Shown here in pieces: positions 6,473 through 14,953 of a DNA stretch of 64,000 bases. The stretch is from contig NZ_SLWS01000021.1 in the NCBI RefSeq assembly GCF_004345645.1, positions 1 to 64,000 on the forward strand, in the 5' to 3' direction. The DNA is from Actinocrispum wychmicini (GTDB taxonomy: Bacteria; Actinomycetota; Actinomycetes; Mycobacteriales; Pseudonocardiaceae). The position numbers were made by a program, and so were the translations under genes. The notes under the pieces were generated by a model, which saw only the letters and a list, made by a program, of their open reading frames with translations, was not told the origin of the DNA and did no database searches. Position 1 is the first letter of the stretch. Every line of letters starts with the position of its first letter.

Positions 6473-8623
6473 ATGCGTACCTTGCTCATCGACAACCACG
6501 ACTCGTACACGTACAACCTGTTCCAGCTCATGGCGGGCGTCTACGGCACCGAGCCGGCGGTCCTGGCCAACGACGACCCGCGGTGGCCGCGGGTCGACCT
6601 GGACGACTTCGACGCGCTGGTGATCTCCCCCGGCCCCGGACATCCCGCTCACCCTCGTGATCTCGGAGTGTGCCTGGATGTGTTGCGGCGCACCGAGCTT
6701 CCTGTGCTCGGGGTGTGCCTCGGCCACCAAGCGATCGGTTGGCTGTGTGGCGCCGAGGTGGCCGGGGCGCCACAGCCCCGACACGGTCACCTGACCCAGG
6801 TCATCCACGACGGCCGGGACCTGTTCGCCGGTCTGCCGCAGAACTTCACCGCGGTGCGGTACCACTCATTGTGCGTGCCTGACGACGCCCTGCCTTGCGA
6901 CCTGGATGTGACGGCGTGGGCGGAAGACGGCGTGGTGATGGGGTTGCGGCACGTCAAGCGTCCACTGTGGGGGGTTCAGTTCCACCCGGAGTCCGTGGCC
7001 ACCGAGCAGGGTGCCGCCCTGCTGGCCAATTTCCGGCGGTTGGCGGAGAAAGCCGCCGCCGACCGCGGCCGCCCGTTCAACCGGGCGGCCGTGCCGAAAT
7101 CGACGGCCCAGCCACGGTGTCCCAGCCGAACGACCGGACAATGGCGGGTGGCCCACCGGGTGATCCGCCGGGAAGTCGACGCCGAGGCCGTGTTCGGCGA
7201 ACTCTTCGGCTCGCACCGGTACGCGTTCTGGCTGGACAGCAGCCGGGTCGAGCCGGACCTGTCCCGGTTCTCCTTCCTTGGCGCGCCTTCAGGGCCGGAC
7301 GGCGAGGTGCTTTCCTACGACGTCGAACGCTCGACTCTCACGGTGTCGCCGGGCGGGAACGTGGTCCAGGAATCGATCTTCGACGCGTTGGCATCGCGGC
7401 TCACGGAACGTGCCGTGTCCACTCCGGCCTTGCCGTTCGAGCTGAACTGCGGCTATGTGGGCTATTTCGGCTACGAACTGAAAGCGGAACTCGGCTCACC
7501 GAACCGGCATGTGGCCGGCACTCCGGCAGCCCTGTGGATGTCGGCGACCCGGATGGTCGCCATCGACCACGTCAAAGGGTGTACGTACCTGCTGGCACTG
7601 CATCGGGCCGACGAACCGACCGACGCGACGGCCTGGCTGGACGAAGCGGAGGCAACGCTCGAACTCGTCGACGCTCCGTCGCCCGAGGTGCCTGGCCGCA
7701 GGGACATCGACCCTGAGCCGTGGTTGCGCCGGCCGAGGCCCGGGTATCTCGCTGACATCGCCTGCTGCCAACGCGAGTTGCACGCCGGAGAGAGCTACGA
7801 GATCTGCCACACCACGACCGCGACCATCCCGTTCGACGGCGATCCGCTGGCCGCGTACCTACGGCAGCGTCGCGCCAATCCCGCACCGTACGCCGCTTAC
7901 CTCCGTCTCGACGGGCTTCACGTCCTGTGTTCGTCCCCAGAGCGGTTCCTCAAGATCGACACGGACCGGGTCGCACAGTCCAGGCCGATCAAGGGGACCG
8001 CGCCGCGTGACCCCGATCCGGTGCGAGACGCGTGGTTGCGGGACGAACTGGCCCGTGGCGCCAAGACACGCGCGGAGAACCTGATGATCGTCGACCTGTT
8101 GCGCAACGACCTCGGCCGGGTGTGCGAGGTCGGCACGATCCAGGTTCCCCGGTTCATGGCCGTGGAGAGCTACGCCACGGTCCACCAACTGGTGTCCACT
8201 GTAGAAGGACGGTTGCGGCCGGGGACCACCGCGCTCGACGCCGTCCGCGCCTGCTTCCCGGGCGGTTCGATGACCGGCGCGCCGAAACCGCGGACCATGG
8301 AGATCATCGACCGCTTGGAGAACGGCCCACGCGGGATCTACTCGGGCACGTTGGGCTGGTTCGGCCTGAACGGCGCCGCGGACCTCAACATCGTCATCCG
8401 CACCGCGGTGATCTCCGGCGGTGAGATGTCCGTCGGCGCGGGCGGGGCGATCGTCCTGGACTCCGACCCGGCCGACGAGTATGAGGAGATGCTGCTCAAG
8501 GCACGGGCACCACTGCGCGGGCTGGCCACCCCACCGGTCCATCCGTCCACTTCGCACACGGCTGGAGAACGCCATGACACGCACCGGCACCGAGTACGTC
8601 GAGTCGCTCCGCGACGGCCGTGA
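6473..8623 (+). CDS. pabAB: Aminodeoxychorismate synthase, fused PabA-PabB type
   Basis: A 716-residue fusion. Residues 1-195 are a class I glutamine amidotransferase (start RTLLIDNHDSYTYNLFQ, nucleophile in GVCLGHQ, His/Glu in GVQFHPES). Residues ~250-700 are a chorismate-binding domain with GGSMTGAPK near 597 and ENLMIVDLLRNDLG. The motif RPIKGT near residue 504 has the Lys that marks aminodeoxychorismate synthases; anthranilate synthases have RPIAGT. It makes 4-amino-4-deoxychorismate, leading to p-aminobenzoate or p-aminophenylalanine. The N-terminal amidotransferase order is the one used in actinomycete antibiotic pathways. No ADC lyase or aminodeoxyprephenate mutase lies in the window. 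ATG at 6473 is the natural start for the amidotransferase. The 3' end overlaps the next gene by 50 bases. Confidence 0.94.
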   Translation: MRTLLIDNHDSYTYNLFQLMAGVYGTEPAVLANDDPRWPRVDLDDFDALVISPGPGHPAHPRDLGVCLDVLRRTELPVLGVCLGHQAIGWLCGAEVAGAPQPRHGHLTQVIHDGRDLFAGLPQNFTAVRYHSLCVPDDALPCDLDVTAWAEDGVVMGLRHVKRPLWGVQFHPESVATEQGAALLANFRRLAEKAAADRGRPFNRAAVPKSTAQPRCPSRTTGQWRVAHRVIRREVDAEAVFGELFGSHRYAFWLDSSRVEPDLSRFSFLGAPSGPDGEVLSYDVERSTLTVSPGGNVVQESIFDALASRLTERAVSTPALPFELNCGYVGYFGYELKAELGSPNRHVAGTPAALWMSATRMVAIDHVKGCTYLLALHRADEPTDATAWLDEAEATLELVDAPSPEVPGRRDIDPEPWLRRPRPGYLADIACCQRELHAGESYEICHTTTATIPFDGDPLAAYLRQRRANPAPYAAYLRLDGLHVLCSSPERFLKIDTDRVAQSRPIKGTAPRDPDPVRDAWLRDELARGAKTRAENLMIVDLLRNDLGRVCEVGTIQVPRFMAVESYATVHQLVSTVEGRLRPGTTALDAVRACFPGGSMTGAPKPRTMEIIDRLENGPRGIYSGTLGWFGLNGAADLNIVIRTAVISGGEMSVGAGGAIVLDSDPADEYEEMLLKARAPLRGLATPPVHPSTSHTAGERHDTHRHRVRRVAPRRP

Positions 8624-10031
8624 GGTCTGGCTCGACGGCGAACGCGTCAAGGACGTGACGATCCATCCCGCGTTCCACAACACGATCCGTTCCATCGCCG
8701 GGCTCTACGACCTGACCCACGAGCCGGCGTTGCGTGACGTACTTACCGTGCCCGCCAACGGGAACAGGGCGCTGCGGGCGTACCAGATTCCGCGGTCACG
8801 CGCGGAACTGGTGGCCAAACGGGTGGCTTTCAAGAAGTGGGCGGAGGCGAGTTTCGGGTTCCTCGGCCGGTCCCCTGACTACATGGCGAACGCGGTCGCC
8901 GGGTTCGCCGCCGCGCCGGACGTGTTCCGCGGCGACGTGTTCGACGGCGCCGCCAACGTCCTCGCCCACCGCAGCCGGATGGCCGACGGCGACCTGTTCC
9001 AAGCCCACACGCTGGTCAACCCGCAGGTCGACCGTACGAAGGCGCCGTCGGAGCAGGCGGAGGACGACCTGTATCTGCGGGTGGTGAAGGAACGCGACGA
9101 CGGGGTCGTGGTGCGCGGCGCGAAGATGGTCGGCACGGGCGCGTTGTTCGGCGACGAGATCCTGGTGGGCACCACACAACGGCTCGCCCCGGCCGACGCC
9201 GACTACGCCCTGTCGTTCTCGGTTCCGGTGGCCTCACCCGGCGTGAAGCTCATCTCCCGGCCGTCCTACGAGGCGGCAGCCACGAGCGTGTTCGACAACC
9301 CGCTGGCGTCCCGTTTCGACGAGAACGACGCATTGGTCATCTACGACAACGTCTTCGTCCCGTGGGAACAGATGTTCGTCTACCGGGACGTGGACGTGTG
9401 CAACGCGCAGTGGTGGCGGACGCCGGCGTTCGTCAACTTCGTGCACCACGGCGCGACCCGGCTGTGGACCAAGTTCGAGTTCCTGACCGGGCTCGCGGTG
9501 CTGATCGCCAAGGCCAACAACACGTTCGGGCTGCCGCCGGTGCAGGCGCAGATCGGCCGGCTGATGGGTTGGCTCAACACCATGCGGTCGATGGTGCTGG
9601 CGCTGGAGGCCGCGTGCGAACCGATCGGCGATGCCGTCCAGCCGAACAAGGAGATCAGTTGCGCGCAGCTGTTCGTCGGGCCGGACCTGTATCCGAAGGT
9701 GCTCAACGAGATCAAGCTGCTCGCCGGCGGCGGCCTGATCCAGCTGCCGTCGTCCGTCCGTGACCTGCTGAACCCGGAGTCCGCGCCGCTGCTGCGCAAG
9801 TACATCCAGTCGCCCGGCTACGCGGCGGAGGAGCGCGTCAAGCTGTTCAAGCTCGCCTGGGACGCGCTCGGCAGCGAGTTCGCCGGCCGGCACGAGCACT
9901 ACGAGCGGTTCTACCACGGCGCCCCGCACGTGTACCTGAGCTCGATCGTCCGCGAGGGCGACACCGAGACGTACGAGCGGCTTGCCCAGTCCTGTTTGGA
10001 CGGTTACCAGCTGGGCGAGGAGGCACCATGA
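8574..10031 (+). CDS. HpaB-family FADH2-dependent aromatic hydroxylase
   Basis: A 485-residue protein of the 4-hydroxyphenylacetate 3-monooxygenase large-subunit family (HpaB, PvcC, SgcC). Recognisable parts are the N-terminal SLRDGREVWLDGERV, the helical core with NNTFGLPPVQAQIGRL, and the C-terminal AWDALGSEFAGRHEHYERFY. These enzymes put a hydroxyl ortho to an existing ring substituent using FADH2 from a separate reductase, and several act on carrier-bound amino acids. No flavin reductase is encoded nearby, so it must be supplied from elsewhere. The ATG lies inside the end of pabAB, and the stop overlaps the next ATG as ATGA, so translation is coupled. Context suggests hydroxylation of an amino-substituted aromatic made through aminodeoxychorismate. 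Confidence 0.91.
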   Translation: MTRTGTEYVESLRDGREVWLDGERVKDVTIHPAFHNTIRSIAGLYDLTHEPALRDVLTVPANGNRALRAYQIPRSRAELVAKRVAFKKWAEASFGFLGRSPDYMANAVAGFAAAPDVFRGDVFDGAANVLAHRSRMADGDLFQAHTLVNPQVDRTKAPSEQAEDDLYLRVVKERDDGVVVRGAKMVGTGALFGDEILVGTTQRLAPADADYALSFSVPVASPGVKLISRPSYEAAATSVFDNPLASRFDENDALVIYDNVFVPWEQMFVYRDVDVCNAQWWRTPAFVNFVHHGATRLWTKFEFLTGLAVLIAKANNTFGLPPVQAQIGRLMGWLNTMRSMVLALEAACEPIGDAVQPNKEISCAQLFVGPDLYPKVLNEIKLLAGGGLIQLPSSVRDLLNPESAPLLRKYIQSPGYAAEERVKLFKLAWDALGSEFAGRHEHYERFYHGAPHVYLSSIVREGDTETYERLAQSCLDGYQLGEEAP

Positions 10032-10579
10032 CCACCCGCCTGTCGATCGGCTGGTTGGCATCGCTCACCCTGGTGCAGGCGGCCGCCGCGACCTGGGTCC
10101 TGTCGCGTCAGCCGACGCTGGTGGCCAGCAGCCCGCAAGGCGGGAACGTGGCCGTCCACTCCCATCTCGCGGACAGCAGTCCCCGGTACGCGCCGCCGAT
10201 CAGCGCGGAACGCTGGCCGTACCTTGTCGGCGTCGCCTTTCTCGCCGCGCACATCCTGTTCGTACTGGTCACGGCATGCGCGTACGGATCGCTGAACATC
10301 TTGCGGCGTAGGGAGAAACCGACCGCGTCCACCGGTGTCAAGCTCCTCGTCGCCGGCCTGATGGGCCTGACCGCCGCCGCTGTCACCCCCGTGGTCGCCT
10401 GGATCAGCATGGGCGCGCAGCCGACGGCCACGGTCCTGGCGGAGGCAACCGACGTCGCCGGATACACGTTCGCGGCCTCCGTGCTGTTCATCGCCGTGTT
10501 CGGCATGCCATGGGACGAAGGCGTCCGACCGATTCCGACTTGTGAGGGAACGAGATGCTCGATCGGCGAGAATTCGTGA
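10028..10579 (+). CDS. Four-helix integral membrane protein of unknown function
   Basis: A 183-residue protein with four hydrophobic segments: residues ~8-27, ~65-90, ~105-130 and ~145-165. The loop after helix 1 contains an HSH and looks extracytoplasmic. I do not recognise a family. The ATG overlaps the hpaB-like stop (ATGA), and the multicopper oxidase start lies inside its 3' end, so all three genes are translationally coupled. The pairing with an exported copper oxidase suggests a membrane partner (electron transfer, copper supply or export), but that is an inference from position only. Confidence 0.75.
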   Translation: MTTRLSIGWLASLTLVQAAAATWVLSRQPTLVASSPQGGNVAVHSHLADSSPRYAPPISAERWPYLVGVAFLAAHILFVLVTACAYGSLNILRRREKPTASTGVKLLVAGLMGLTAAAVTPVVAWISMGAQPTATVLAEATDVAGYTFAASVLFIAVFGMPWDEGVRPIPTCEGTRCSIGENS

Positions 10580-11976
10580 AACTGGTAGGGGCCGGCGGAG
10601 CCGTGCTCGCGCTCACCGAGTGCGGCGTGGGCAACGCCCGACCGGCCGCGGTACCGGCGTTGCCGCCGTTCTCCGTGCCGCTGCGGATCCCGCCGGTGGC
10701 ACGCCCGGACCGGCAGGACGCGACCACCGACTACTACCGCGTCCGGATGGCCGAGACCCAGGCCGAGGTCTACCCCGGCCTGCAGACCAAGGTCCTCACC
10801 TACAACGGCCAGTTCCCGGCCGCGACCATCGTGGCCAAGCGAGGCCGGCGGGCCGTCGTGACCCAGTACAACGGGACCAGCCGGCCCACCGCCGTCCACC
10901 TGCACGGCGCGCACCTGCCCAGGAAGGACGACGGGCACCCGATGGACCTGGTCGAAGCGGGCCAGGAACGGGTGTACGAGTACCCGAACACCCAGCCCGG
11001 CGCGACCCTCTGGTACCACGATCACGCCCACCACACCGAGGCCGAGCAGGTCTACCGCGGCCTGGCGGGCCTGTACGTGCTCGACGACGAGGCCGAGCAC
11101 GACCTGGGCCTGCCGGACGGCGAGTACGACGTGCCGTTGATGCTGCGCGACGCCCAGTTCGACCCCGCCGGCCAGCTCGTGTTCGTCCTCGCTGGGTTCG
11201 CCGGCCGGCAGACCCTGCTGGTCAACGGCCGGCCACAGCCGTACTTCGAGGTCGCCGCGCGCAAGTACCGGTTCCGGCTGCTCAACTGCTCCAACGACCG
11301 CACGTTCCGGCTCCGGCTGAGCGACAACAGGCCGTTCCAGCTGATCGGGTCGGACAGCGGGCTGCTGCCGGCGCCGGTCACGGTCACCGACTTCGACCTG
11401 TCGCCCGGCGAACGCGTCGAGGCGGTCGTCGACTTCGCGCCGTACGAGATCGGTGCGCAGGTCACGCTCACCAACGACCTCGCCGAAGTCGAGTCGGCGA
11501 AATCGGTGATGCGGTTCGACATCGCCCGCACCGCGGCGGACCACAGCCGCGTCCCGCCGACCCTGCGGCCACTGCCCGACCTGGGCGAGGCCACCGTCGA
11601 GCGGCACATTCTGATGCGGGTGAACCTGGGCGCCACCATCAGCAGCCTGCTCGACGACAAGGTGTACGACCCGAACCGGATCGACCAGCGGGTCAAGCTC
11701 GGCACCACCGAGATCTGGACGATCACCAACACCGACGTGCAGGCCGGGATCCCGCACAACATGCACCTGCATCTGGAACAGTTCCAGGTCCTCGACCGGG
11801 ACGGCAAACCGGTCACCGGCCACGAGACCGGCCTGAAGGACACGGTCCTGGTGCCGGCCGGCGGCAACGTCCGGATCAAGGTCCGGTTCACCGACCACCC
11901 CGGCCTGTTCGTCTACCACTGCCACATGCTGGACCACTCCGCGTTGGGCATGATGGGCCAGATGGAGATCACCTAG
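10555..11976 (+). CDS. Tat-exported multicopper oxidase
   Basis: A 473-residue three-cupredoxin oxidase of the CotA/phenoxazinone synthase/laccase type. The N-terminus DRREFVKLVGAGG is a twin-arginine signal. The four copper motifs are present: HLHGAHL (~115), WYHDHAHH (~154), HNMHLHLEQF (~400) and HCHMLDHSALGMM (~454), the last holding the type 1 His-Cys-His and axial Met. It couples four one-electron substrate oxidations to reduction of O2 to water outside the membrane. In this locus it could oxidise an o-aminophenol or hydroquinone made by the hydroxylases, as phenoxazinone synthases do. It could also serve copper handling. The ATG has GAGGGAA upstream and lies in the end of the membrane protein gene. 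Confidence 0.93.
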   Translation: MLDRREFVKLVGAGGAVLALTECGVGNARPAAVPALPPFSVPLRIPPVARPDRQDATTDYYRVRMAETQAEVYPGLQTKVLTYNGQFPAATIVAKRGRRAVVTQYNGTSRPTAVHLHGAHLPRKDDGHPMDLVEAGQERVYEYPNTQPGATLWYHDHAHHTEAEQVYRGLAGLYVLDDEAEHDLGLPDGEYDVPLMLRDAQFDPAGQLVFVLAGFAGRQTLLVNGRPQPYFEVAARKYRFRLLNCSNDRTFRLRLSDNRPFQLIGSDSGLLPAPVTVTDFDLSPGERVEAVVDFAPYEIGAQVTLTNDLAEVESAKSVMRFDIARTAADHSRVPPTLRPLPDLGEATVERHILMRVNLGATISSLLDDKVYDPNRIDQRVKLGTTEIWTITNTDVQAGIPHNMHLHLEQFQVLDRDGKPVTGHETGLKDTVLVPAGGNVRIKVRFTDHPGLFVYHCHMLDHSALGMMGQMEIT

Positions 11977-11983
11977 GCGGATA

Positions 11984-12376
11984 ATGCGGGGCATGATCAA
12001 CGAGATCGTGAGCAGTCGCGTGGCGCACCTGGACCTGCCGTTGCCGCATGGCGTTCGGGCCGGGGACTTCGTGTTCGTGTCCGGACAGGTGGCGGCACTG
12101 CCGGACGGGACCATCGTCACGGGCGATTTCGAGGCCGAGGTGCGCGCGGTACTCGACAACGTCCGCAACGTGGTCGAGGCGGCCGGCGGCACCTTGGCCG
12201 ACGTGTGCAAGGTGACCGTGTTCCTGGGCAACACCACGTTGTTCGAGCGGATGAACCGCGTGTACCAGGAGTACTTCACACCGCCGTACCCGGCCCGGTC
12301 CACGGTGCTGGCTCCGCTGTCCAACCCGGATCTGCGAATCGAGATCGAGGCCGTGGCCTACATCCCGGCCGGCTGA
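11984..12376 (+). CDS. RidA/YjgF family enamine/imine deaminase-like protein
   Basis: A 130-residue single-domain protein of the Rid superfamily. It has FVSGQVAALPDG, a GGTLADVCKVTVFL segment and the PARSTV motif, whose Arg anchors the substrate carboxylate in active RidA proteins. Rid enzymes hydrolyse reactive imines or enamines, and pathway-specific members occur in biosynthetic clusters. It starts 8 bases after the multicopper oxidase stop, so it is probably the last gene of the pabAB operon. A second in-frame ATG at 11993 with GCGGGG just before it is an equally good start. Confidence 0.88.
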   Translation: MRGMINEIVSSRVAHLDLPLPHGVRAGDFVFVSGQVAALPDGTIVTGDFEAEVRAVLDNVRNVVEAAGGTLADVCKVTVFLGNTTLFERMNRVYQEYFTPPYPARSTVLAPLSNPDLRIEIEAVAYIPAG

Positions 12377-12403
12377 TCGGAGCGGTTCGCGAAGCCGCGT
12401 TTG

Positions 12404-13519
12404 TCAGTCCGCGGTTCCTTTCTCGGCGCTGTTTCGCTGGTCGTAGAATCGCTGCCAAGCGTTGATGTACAGATCTGTCGCGCTGGTGACAGTGGCCTCC
12501 GTCTGGGCGTGGTCCTCGGCGACCGTCACCTCCAGTTCGGTGAGGCGACGGCTTTCCCGATCTCCTGGTTGCTCGATGGTCATCGACCAGGTCAACGCGC
12601 CCAGTATGGCTCCGTTGTCCGCGCGCACGGCGGCTGTGATGAACTCGTACCTGAGGAGGGAACAATCCGGCGCGGTTATCTTGTCCACCATGACCGCGGG
12701 CATCGTGCTGTGCTTGTCCCGCCAGCCGCCATGGTCGTTGGACAGGACGACCACCCGATTACGCCCGCCGCCCGCATAGTCGTCTTTGATCGCCTCCAGT
12801 TGGCCACAGAGATCGTCGGTTTCGGCTTTGACGGCACGGATTCGTTCCCACACGGATGCCAGGACACCCGTTTCCGCCTGGAGTTTCCGCGCGTCGCCGG
12901 ACGACTTCGTCTGCAGGAGCTTGGTGAAGAGGTAGTCCGTTCCGGCTTCGTCGTCGGTGATGGCGTCCCGGGCGACGTCGTTGTCCCGCAGCCATGCTCT
13001 GATCAGGCCCTGGACGTGCGGCGAGAGGTCGAACCGCCACTCGATGTCCCATTCCGGCGCGCCATCCAGGAGCTCGGGCGCGATGTCGTCGAGATACACG
13101 TGGCTCGTATAGTGACCGATCGTCTTGTGTGAATAATACAAGGTACGTGTGCGAAGACTTGCCGCGAACCCGTCGGGATCTGTTCTGCACCAGCGCTGGA
13201 GCACCTCGAGTCGGTGGTCGACATGATATCCGGGGAGACAGCGCTCCCCCTCCGGGGTGTCCATGCTGTCGAGCAACTCCTGTTCCGCCCCCGGCGCCAG
13301 TTCGGACATCCGCACGTAGGCGCTGTCCGACTTCTCCTGACAATAGGCACGGATGAGCTGCACGATTTCGACATCGCCGACTTCGCTGCTGGGCAGGAAC
13401 GACACCAGTGCGTGCACACCGACTTCTCCTTCTCCTGTCGGAGTGTAGAAGTTCGCTGTCATCACGCCGTCGGGAAAGGGGTGCTCGAACGTTCGCAGGT
13501 GCGGCGAGGGCGGTTCCAT
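12404..13519 (-). CDS. Hypothetical protein with eCIS-cargo-like N-terminal segment
   Basis: A 371-residue acidic soluble protein with no signal peptide or membrane helix. I do not recognise a named family. Residues ~25-110 contain ALVSFLPSSEVGDVEIVQLIRA followed by a glycine/histidine-rich stretch ending GYHVDH. This resembles the beta-strand segment (pattern F-P-x-I-x-LVQ, then an HxD-type turn) that I associate with cargo proteins of extracellular contractile injection systems. Residues ~245-275 are a predicted coiled coil (SVWERIRAVKAETDDLCGQ). The ATG at 13519 is used; in-frame sequence upstream is arginine-rich and has no good start. The gene is convergent with ridA and separate from the biosynthetic operons. 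Confidence 0.7.
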   Translation of the reverse strand: MEPPSPHLRTFEHPFPDGVMTANFYTPTGEGEVGVHALVSFLPSSEVGDVEIVQLIRAYCQEKSDSAYVRMSELAPGAEQELLDSMDTPEGERCLPGYHVDHRLEVLQRWCRTDPDGFAASLRTRTLYYSHKTIGHYTSHVYLDDIAPELLDGAPEWDIEWRFDLSPHVQGLIRAWLRDNDVARDAITDDEAGTDYLFTKLLQTKSSGDARKLQAETGVLASVWERIRAVKAETDDLCGQLEAIKDDYAGGGRNRVVVLSNDHGGWRDKHSTMPAVMVDKITAPDCSLLRYEFITAAVRADNGAILGALTWSMTIEQPGDRESRRLTELEVTVAEDHAQTEATVTSATDLYINAWQRFYDQRNSAEKGTAD

Positions 13520-13569
13520 CCGATCAGACTTCCATTGACGTGCCGCCCGAAGGTTCCGCCGAACGGGGG

Positions 13570-14370
13570 TTATCCCGACACTTCGCCGAGGAACTCGACA
13601 AACGCGGCGTTGAACGGGTCGGGATGCTCCCAGAGGCAGGCGTGCCCGCCCGGGACTGTGCGCCACCGAGATCCCGGAATCGCCCGGTGCACCTCTTCGG
13701 ACAGCGCGACCGGGATCAGAATGTCCTGTTCACCGGCCAACACGAGGGTCGGCGCGGTGATGGTGGCCAGATCTGCCGTGGTGTCGTGGTTCTGGATCAC
13801 CGCGAGTTGGGCGAGATACGCGTGCAGTGGCATGTCCAGGTCGCGCATCGCGGTCTCGAACTCGACCAGCTCGGCCTCGCGGCGCCGGAAGAAGTCCAGG
13901 GTGAACGCCCACAGCGTCACGTCCCGCATCACGAACGGCACGCCGAGCACCGGGGCGAGATCACCCCACATCGCGAACATCCTGCTACAGAACGGACCTG
14001 GCGCCGCGTAGGTGCAGGCCAGGGTGAGGGAGGCGACATCGTCGGGATAGGCGAGCGCGTACGCCTGGGCGATCATGCCGCCCATCGACACACCCATCAG
14101 ATGGAACCGGGTAATACCCAGCGCGTCCACCAATCCCTTGGTGTCCGCGGCCAACTGCGCGCCGCTGTACGGACCGGCCGCCTTGCTGGTGGCGCCGACA
14201 CCTCGGTTGTCGAAGCGCAGCACGCGAAAGCCGGCCGCCAGCAGCGCCGGCATCTGCAGGTCCCAGGTGGTGAGGTCGTCGGCGAGACCGTTGACCAGCA
14301 CCACCGTGTCCGGGCCGCCGCCTTCGAGCACATAGTTGACGTCGATGTCGCCGACCGAAACCGTGGGCAT
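13570..14370 (-). CDS. Alpha/beta-fold hydrolase
   Basis: A 266-residue alpha/beta hydrolase. The nucleophile elbow GVSMGGM has the catalytic Ser, the acid is probably the Asp in AGEQDILIP, and the His is in PGGHACLWEHPD. FDNRGVG is the strand-4 loop usual in this family. It is cytosolic; the substrate is unknown, and relatives include esterases, C-C hydrolases and 3-oxoadipate enol-lactonase-like proteins. ATG at 14370 is chosen over an upstream TTG. It sits 43 bases after the DUF4383 gene on the same strand and may be co-transcribed with it. Confidence 0.88.
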   Translation of the reverse strand: MPTVSVGDIDVNYVLEGGGPDTVVLVNGLADDLTTWDLQMPALLAAGFRVLRFDNRGVGATSKAAGPYSGAQLAADTKGLVDALGITRFHLMGVSMGGMIAQAYALAYPDDVASLTLACTYAAPGPFCSRMFAMWGDLAPVLGVPFVMRDVTLWAFTLDFFRRREAELVEFETAMRDLDMPLHAYLAQLAVIQNHDTTADLATITAPTLVLAGEQDILIPVALSEEVHRAIPGSRWRTVPGGHACLWEHPDPFNAAFVEFLGEVSG

Positions 14371-14413
14371 ACCGACATCGTGCCGAACCGACAAGCACAG
14401 GTACAGCTGAACT

Positions 14414-14863
14414 TCACTCCTTGCTGGCGGTCCGGCGCGCGCGGAATACGAGTCCCAGCACCAGCATGCCCGCGCCGAGCAGGAGGTGCAGCCAGTTGTC
14501 GGCGGTGTTCACCGGGACGAAGTTGGCCACGCTGCCGGCGTCGACGATCAGGCCGTAGAGCCACAGGACGAGGTAGATCGCGCCGCCGCCGATGAGGAAC
14601 GCCGTCGCCGCGGCCGGTGTGCGGGACAGGATGAGACCGGCGACGCCGAACGCGATGTGCACCAGGTTGTGCAGGATCGAGACGGCGAACACGCCCAGCA
14701 GCGCCGCTTGGGAGTGGTGTCCGGCGAACTGCAGGGTGTCGTAGCCGGTGGTCAGGCCGGGGATGAAACCGGCCACGCCGACCAGCAGGAACACCCCACC
14801 GACGAAGGCGGCGACGAGTCGAACCGCGGAATGCGAGATCTGAGAGCTGTGTGAGACGGCCAT
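14414..14863 (-). CDS. DUF4383-family membrane protein
   Basis: A 149-residue protein with four hydrophobic helices. The pattern (HNLVHIAFGVAGL in helix 2, NWLHLLLGAGMLVLGL in helix 4) matches the DUF4383 family common in actinobacteria, whose function is unknown. The ATG has AGGAGC five bases upstream. It is divergent from the AfsR-like regulator, with 90 bases between the starts. Confidence 0.85.
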   Translation of the reverse strand: MAVSHSSQISHSAVRLVAAFVGGVFLLVGVAGFIPGLTTGYDTLQFAGHHSQAALLGVFAVSILHNLVHIAFGVAGLILSRTPAAATAFLIGGGAIYLVLWLYGLIVDAGSVANFVPVNTADNWLHLLLGAGMLVLGLVFRARRTASKE

Positions 14864-14941
14864 GTCAGCTCCTTTGGGTATGTGCCTCAAGGGATGTTCG
14901 GCGGGCTTGCCGGATCGGATTGCCCATGCCGCCCCAGCGGA

Positions 14942-14947
14942 TACGTT
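14942..14947 (+). promoter_or_regulatory. -10 element TACGTT for leaderless transcription of the AfsR-like gene
   Basis: TACGTT fits the actinobacterial TANNNT -10 box and ends six bases before the GTG start. The transcript would therefore begin at the start codon. No Shine-Dalgarno sequence precedes the GTG, which agrees. Confidence 0.5.
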
Positions 14948-14953
14948 GTCGAG

